Shown one piece after another: positions 20,629-22,731 of a stretch of 22,731 nt of DNA. The first letter of the stretch is position 1. Every line of letters starts with the position of its first letter. The position numbers and the translations under genes were made by a program. The notes under the pieces are model-generated. The model was not told the DNA's origin. It saw only the letters and a list, made by a program, of their open reading frames with translations, and ran no database searches. Source of the DNA: a virus; the IMG/VR virus record IMGVR_UViG_3300050821_003770, positions 1 to 22,731 of that record; one strand, 5' to 3'.

Positions 20629-21417
20629 ATGTCATACAATTACGATACAACACACAACTCACCAAACTATACGCCAGAAGGCCAAGCGCCGGCTGTCTTT
20701 GGTCAACCACGCGTTATTAAAGGTATTACCATCCACTGGTGGGGCGATCCATCAACTAACCCATCATTCGAAGGTGTAAGAGATTACCTCTGCCGCGCCA
20801 ACGGTGATACCTCTGCACATATTGTCGCTAGCGGTACCAATCGCCAAGTTGCCTGTATCGTCAACTATAACGACGTGGCATGGGCATGTGGTAATGCAAC
20901 AGGTAACGCCACCACTATCAGTATTGAATGTGATCCACGCTGTCGTGACGAAGACTACGACGTTGTTGCCGAAGTCGTTGCAGACATTCGTTCAGCTTTT
21001 GGCGACGTGCCGATCTACTCACACAAGATGTGGTTCAACACGACCTGTCCTGGTAACTACGACATCGACCGTATCGACAAATTAAGCTATACAAAACAAA
21101 GTAACGCTCAATGGGGCCAAGTCACAGACAAGAACCCTCCAGTAGTCCCACCAACGATTGCGCGGCCTGTAGCGGTTACGCCAGTTGCCCCTGCTCATCA
21201 AGCAGCCCCGGTCCCCGTCTCAAACGTTCCAGCACCTGTTGTAGCACCGACGCCAGTTGTATCACCAGCGATACAAGATCCAACACTGGTACCAGAAACT
21301 CCGGTTACTGATACACCCCTTCCCACTACATCTGTCGCCGTTCATAACCCGAGCATATTTGAAAAAGTAATTTTAGCTGTCTTTGAATTCATTAAAGCAG
21401 TAATAGGAGTAAAATAA
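20629..21417 (+). CDS. N-acetylmuramoyl-L-alanine amidase endolysin (Amidase_2 type)
   Basis: A 262-residue endolysin with a perfect SD (AAGGAGGA, 20613-20620) before ATG 20629. The amidase domain (residues about 20-150) has the zinc ligands of the T7-lysozyme fold: His36 in GITIHWWGD, His132 in IYSHKMW and Cys140 in TTCPG, with SAHIVASG and TISIEC in between. It cleaves the amide bond between muramic acid and L-alanine. A Pro/Val-rich linker (about 165-238) leads to a C-terminal hydrophobic, amphipathic segment (FEKVILAVFEFIKAVIGV) instead of a normal wall-binding domain. There is no signal peptide, so release needs a holin. The next gene overlaps (TAATG). Confidence 0.85.
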   Translation: MSYNYDTTHNSPNYTPEGQAPAVFGQPRVIKGITIHWWGDPSTNPSFEGVRDYLCRANGDTSAHIVASGTNRQVACIVNYNDVAWACGNATGNATTISIECDPRCRDEDYDVVAEVVADIRSAFGDVPIYSHKMWFNTTCPGNYDIDRIDKLSYTKQSNAQWGQVTDKNPPVVPPTIARPVAVTPVAPAHQAAPVPVSNVPAPVVAPTPVVSPAIQDPTLVPETPVTDTPLPTTSVAVHNPSIFEKVILAVFEFIKAVIGVK

Positions 21418-21695
21418 TGGCACCCGAAGTCAACTCAACACCACAAACCCTTACGTCGCAAAATGATACGGCAGTCGTCCGTGGCGTCCGTACTGGATTC
21501 CAAACAGTCATTGGTACCTCATTCCTCTTCGTCGTCGGCCTGTGGCTGGTGATCTGGAATGTCCCAGGAGTACCGGTCGCGGTTATTGCGTACGTCTACA
21601 ACAACCTTCCAGCGACTCTATTGGGTATCGGTCTACCAACAGCGGTCGTCAGCTTCATTTGGAACGTTCTGCGATCCGATGTGAGGAACTGGTAG
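21417..21695 (+). CDS. Holin-like two-TM protein
   Basis: A 92-residue protein with TAGGAGT upstream; the ATG overlaps the endolysin stop. Hydrophobic segments at about residues 30-49 (TVIGTSFLFVVGLWLVIW) and 63-85 (NLPATLLGIGLPTAVVSFIW) are joined by a short loop, with a basic C-terminus (RSDVRNW). This is the layout of small two-helix holins. It follows the endolysin rather than preceding it, and the coiled-coil membrane protein precedes it, so the three probably form one lysis unit. Confidence 0.65.
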   Translation: MAPEVNSTPQTLTSQNDTAVVRGVRTGFQTVIGTSFLFVVGLWLVIWNVPGVPVAVIAYVYNNLPATLLGIGLPTAVVSFIWNVLRSDVRNW

Positions 21696-21699
21696 CACT

Positions 21700-22050
21700 A
21701 TGACTGTCCGAATGAAGACACTGATTCGAGGTAATACGCGGGCGATAAACGTCACTTTCTCGAATGCCGACGGTACACCCGTAGACCTAACCAGTGCATC
21801 AGTCTTCTTCGCGGCTACTACTGACGCCGCACCTTCAAGTGATTCTGACGCCGCAATTAATGTCGGTCCAATCACTAGTCATACTGCGCCCACATTAGGC
21901 CAGACTCGCATAGTTCTCTCAGCAGCCCAAACCCGAGTAACACCAGCAACATACAACGTAGGTGTTCAGGCGGTCCTGGCCGACGGGACTGTCATAGAAG
22001 ATACCGGCGAGCTAGAGATAGATCCCGATTATAAAGTAGCGACAAGCTAG
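21700..22050 (+). CDS. BppU-like / immunoglobulin-like tail protein
   Basis: A 116-residue beta-rich protein, starting at ATG 21700 with GAGGA about 12 nt before it. The N-terminal MTVRMKTLIRGNTRAINVTF, then NADGTPVDLTSASVFFAAT, has the pattern of the N-terminal domain of baseplate upper proteins (BppU) and of similar domains that attach receptor-binding parts to a tail. The C-terminal ADGTVIEDTGELEIDPDY closes the beta sandwich. It lies after the lysis genes and before two more tail-type genes. Confidence 0.6.
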   Translation: MTVRMKTLIRGNTRAINVTFSNADGTPVDLTSASVFFAATTDAAPSSDSDAAINVGPITSHTAPTLGQTRIVLSAAQTRVTPATYNVGVQAVLADGTVIEDTGELEIDPDYKVATS

Positions 22051-22061
22051 AAAGGACATAT

Positions 22062-22568
22062 ATGGCATCAACCCAAACATGGTCAGAAGGGAATGGCGCA
22101 AACGCTGCTACCGAGACAACCTCACGAGCTGAGGCGAACTGGAAGCGTATCGACGACAGCACGACCGCCTACACCTCAAGCCCGATTAACTCAACCAACA
22201 ATGAAAACTCGATGACGAAGTATCAACTGCTCAAGTTCGCTGGTACTTGGAACTCGCTATCAGCACTGACATACAAGATCGATAACAACGCGCCGGCCAC
22301 TGGCCTGAGCATCGTCGGTTCAGTCGTGTCATCTGGTACGACACCAGCAACAACCGCATCAGGCGACAGTGCCATGAGTACAACTGGTCTATCTGCCAAC
22401 TTTGTGAGCTCGTCTTTCGGATATGGCGCAGGAACTTCCAGCTCGACAGCTAGCGGCACGATGTACGCCCAGGCGCTTCGTACGCAGTTACAGACGACAT
22501 CAAGCTATGCCGGTGGCCCTGGCGACATCACAAGCCGCACGATCACCGCGAGCTGGACAGAAAGCTAA
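22062..22568 (+). CDS. Putative tail/virion surface protein
   Basis: A 168-residue protein with AAAGGA 5 nt before ATG 22062. It is Ser/Thr/Ala/Gly-rich and poor in Lys, typical of beta-rich virion surface proteins. TSRAEANWKRIDDSTTAY, TKYQLLKFAGTWNSLSALTY and TITASW recall minor tail proteins of phages of Gram-positive hosts in which a W-K-I and a Y-Q-x3-F pattern recur. No family is assigned with certainty. Confidence 0.55.
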   Translation: MASTQTWSEGNGANAATETTSRAEANWKRIDDSTTAYTSSPINSTNNENSMTKYQLLKFAGTWNSLSALTYKIDNNAPATGLSIVGSVVSSGTTPATTASGDSAMSTTGLSANFVSSSFGYGAGTSSSTASGTMYAQALRTQLQTTSSYAGGPGDITSRTITASWTES

Positions 22569-22585
22569 ATATGGCGGTGCAATTC

Positions 22586-22731
22586 AATGCAACCCTTTAT
22601 CGAAGCTGAGTACGTAGACGGTTACGTTCACCGCGAGGATGACCAAGATCACTCACCGTATGTTTCCGGCAAAAATATCTTCAATGACATTCTAGAGAAG
22701 CGCCCCGAAGCCGCTCACGGCAAGATGGTGC
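22586..22731 (+). CDS. Partial gene, N-terminus of a conserved-looking phage protein
   Basis: ATG 22586 opens a frame that stays open to the window edge (48 residues visible): MQPFIEAEYVDGYVHREDDQ, then DHSPY, KNIFNDILEKRPEAAHGKMV. A block with Y-x-DG-x2-HxEDxxDxSPY and N-x-F-x-D-I-x-EKxPxxxHG recurs in phage proteins of unknown function near tail genes; I recall it only as a pattern. A competing ATG at 22571 opens only 12 codons. The SD is weak (GGCGG). Confidence 0.55.

Noticed and set aside
1-22731. Alternative genetic code, tRNAs, CRISPR arrays
   Set aside because: TGA, TAA and TAG all serve as stops in coupled genes; no cloverleaf or regularly spaced repeats were seen by eye. A tRNA scan was not possible here.

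Overview
The window is the late (packaging, structural and lysis) region of a short-tailed (podovirus-type) dsDNA bacteriophage or prophage. The evidence is a recognisable series of genes: small and large terminase, portal, scaffold, an N4 gp56-family major capsid protein, two large Q/N-rich internal virion (ejection) proteins, a tail adaptor, a beta-rich tail nozzle, a tail fibre, and an endolysin/holin cassette. No tape-measure or tail-tube genes are visible. TGA, TAA and TAG all work as stops (many ATGA and GTGA gene overlaps), so the code is standard. The host cannot be read from the window. No spanin pair is seen and the endolysin lacks a signal peptide, which fits a monoderm host but does not prove it.

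Region by region. 1-945: the end of a plus-strand operon of tiny, translationally coupled genes of unknown role, including a 24-residue membrane peptide and two Cys-rich proteins, closed by a bidirectional terminator. 1048-1325: two small minus-strand genes with their own promoter; one encodes a membrane protein. 1486-7311: packaging operon (two small proteins, TerS, TerL, a small protein, a lone AP2-like domain, a GroES-like co-chaperonin, a small protein, portal, two small proteins). 7312-7573: a gene-free leader with a G.U-compensated hairpin and a 20-bp perfect inverted repeat. 7574-9994: scaffold, capsid, a P/A/E-rich protein and a basic protein. 10001-10303: a minus-strand, moron-like membrane protein with four 7-residue repeats. 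10591-16425: two internal virion proteins. 16503-19213: tail adaptor and nozzle. 19323-22731: tail fibre, coiled-coil membrane protein, amidase endolysin, holin, then further tail or receptor-binding genes running off the end.

How it works together. TerS/TerL package DNA through the portal into a capsid built on the scaffold, probably folded with help from the phage GroES-like protein. Internal proteins, adaptor, nozzle and fibre make the ejection machinery, and the amidase with membrane proteins lyses the host.

The most unusual signal is regulatory. Three late operons (internal proteins, tail, fibre/lysis) each begin with the same type of leader: a promoter, a conserved motif of about 21 nt (CYACCTAsNAAYNAATAG, then a few more bases), an intrinsic-terminator-like hairpin with a T-run, then an SD and start codon. 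In two copies the motif lies at exactly the same distance from the -10 box. This looks like a shared attenuation or antitermination switch for late genes.
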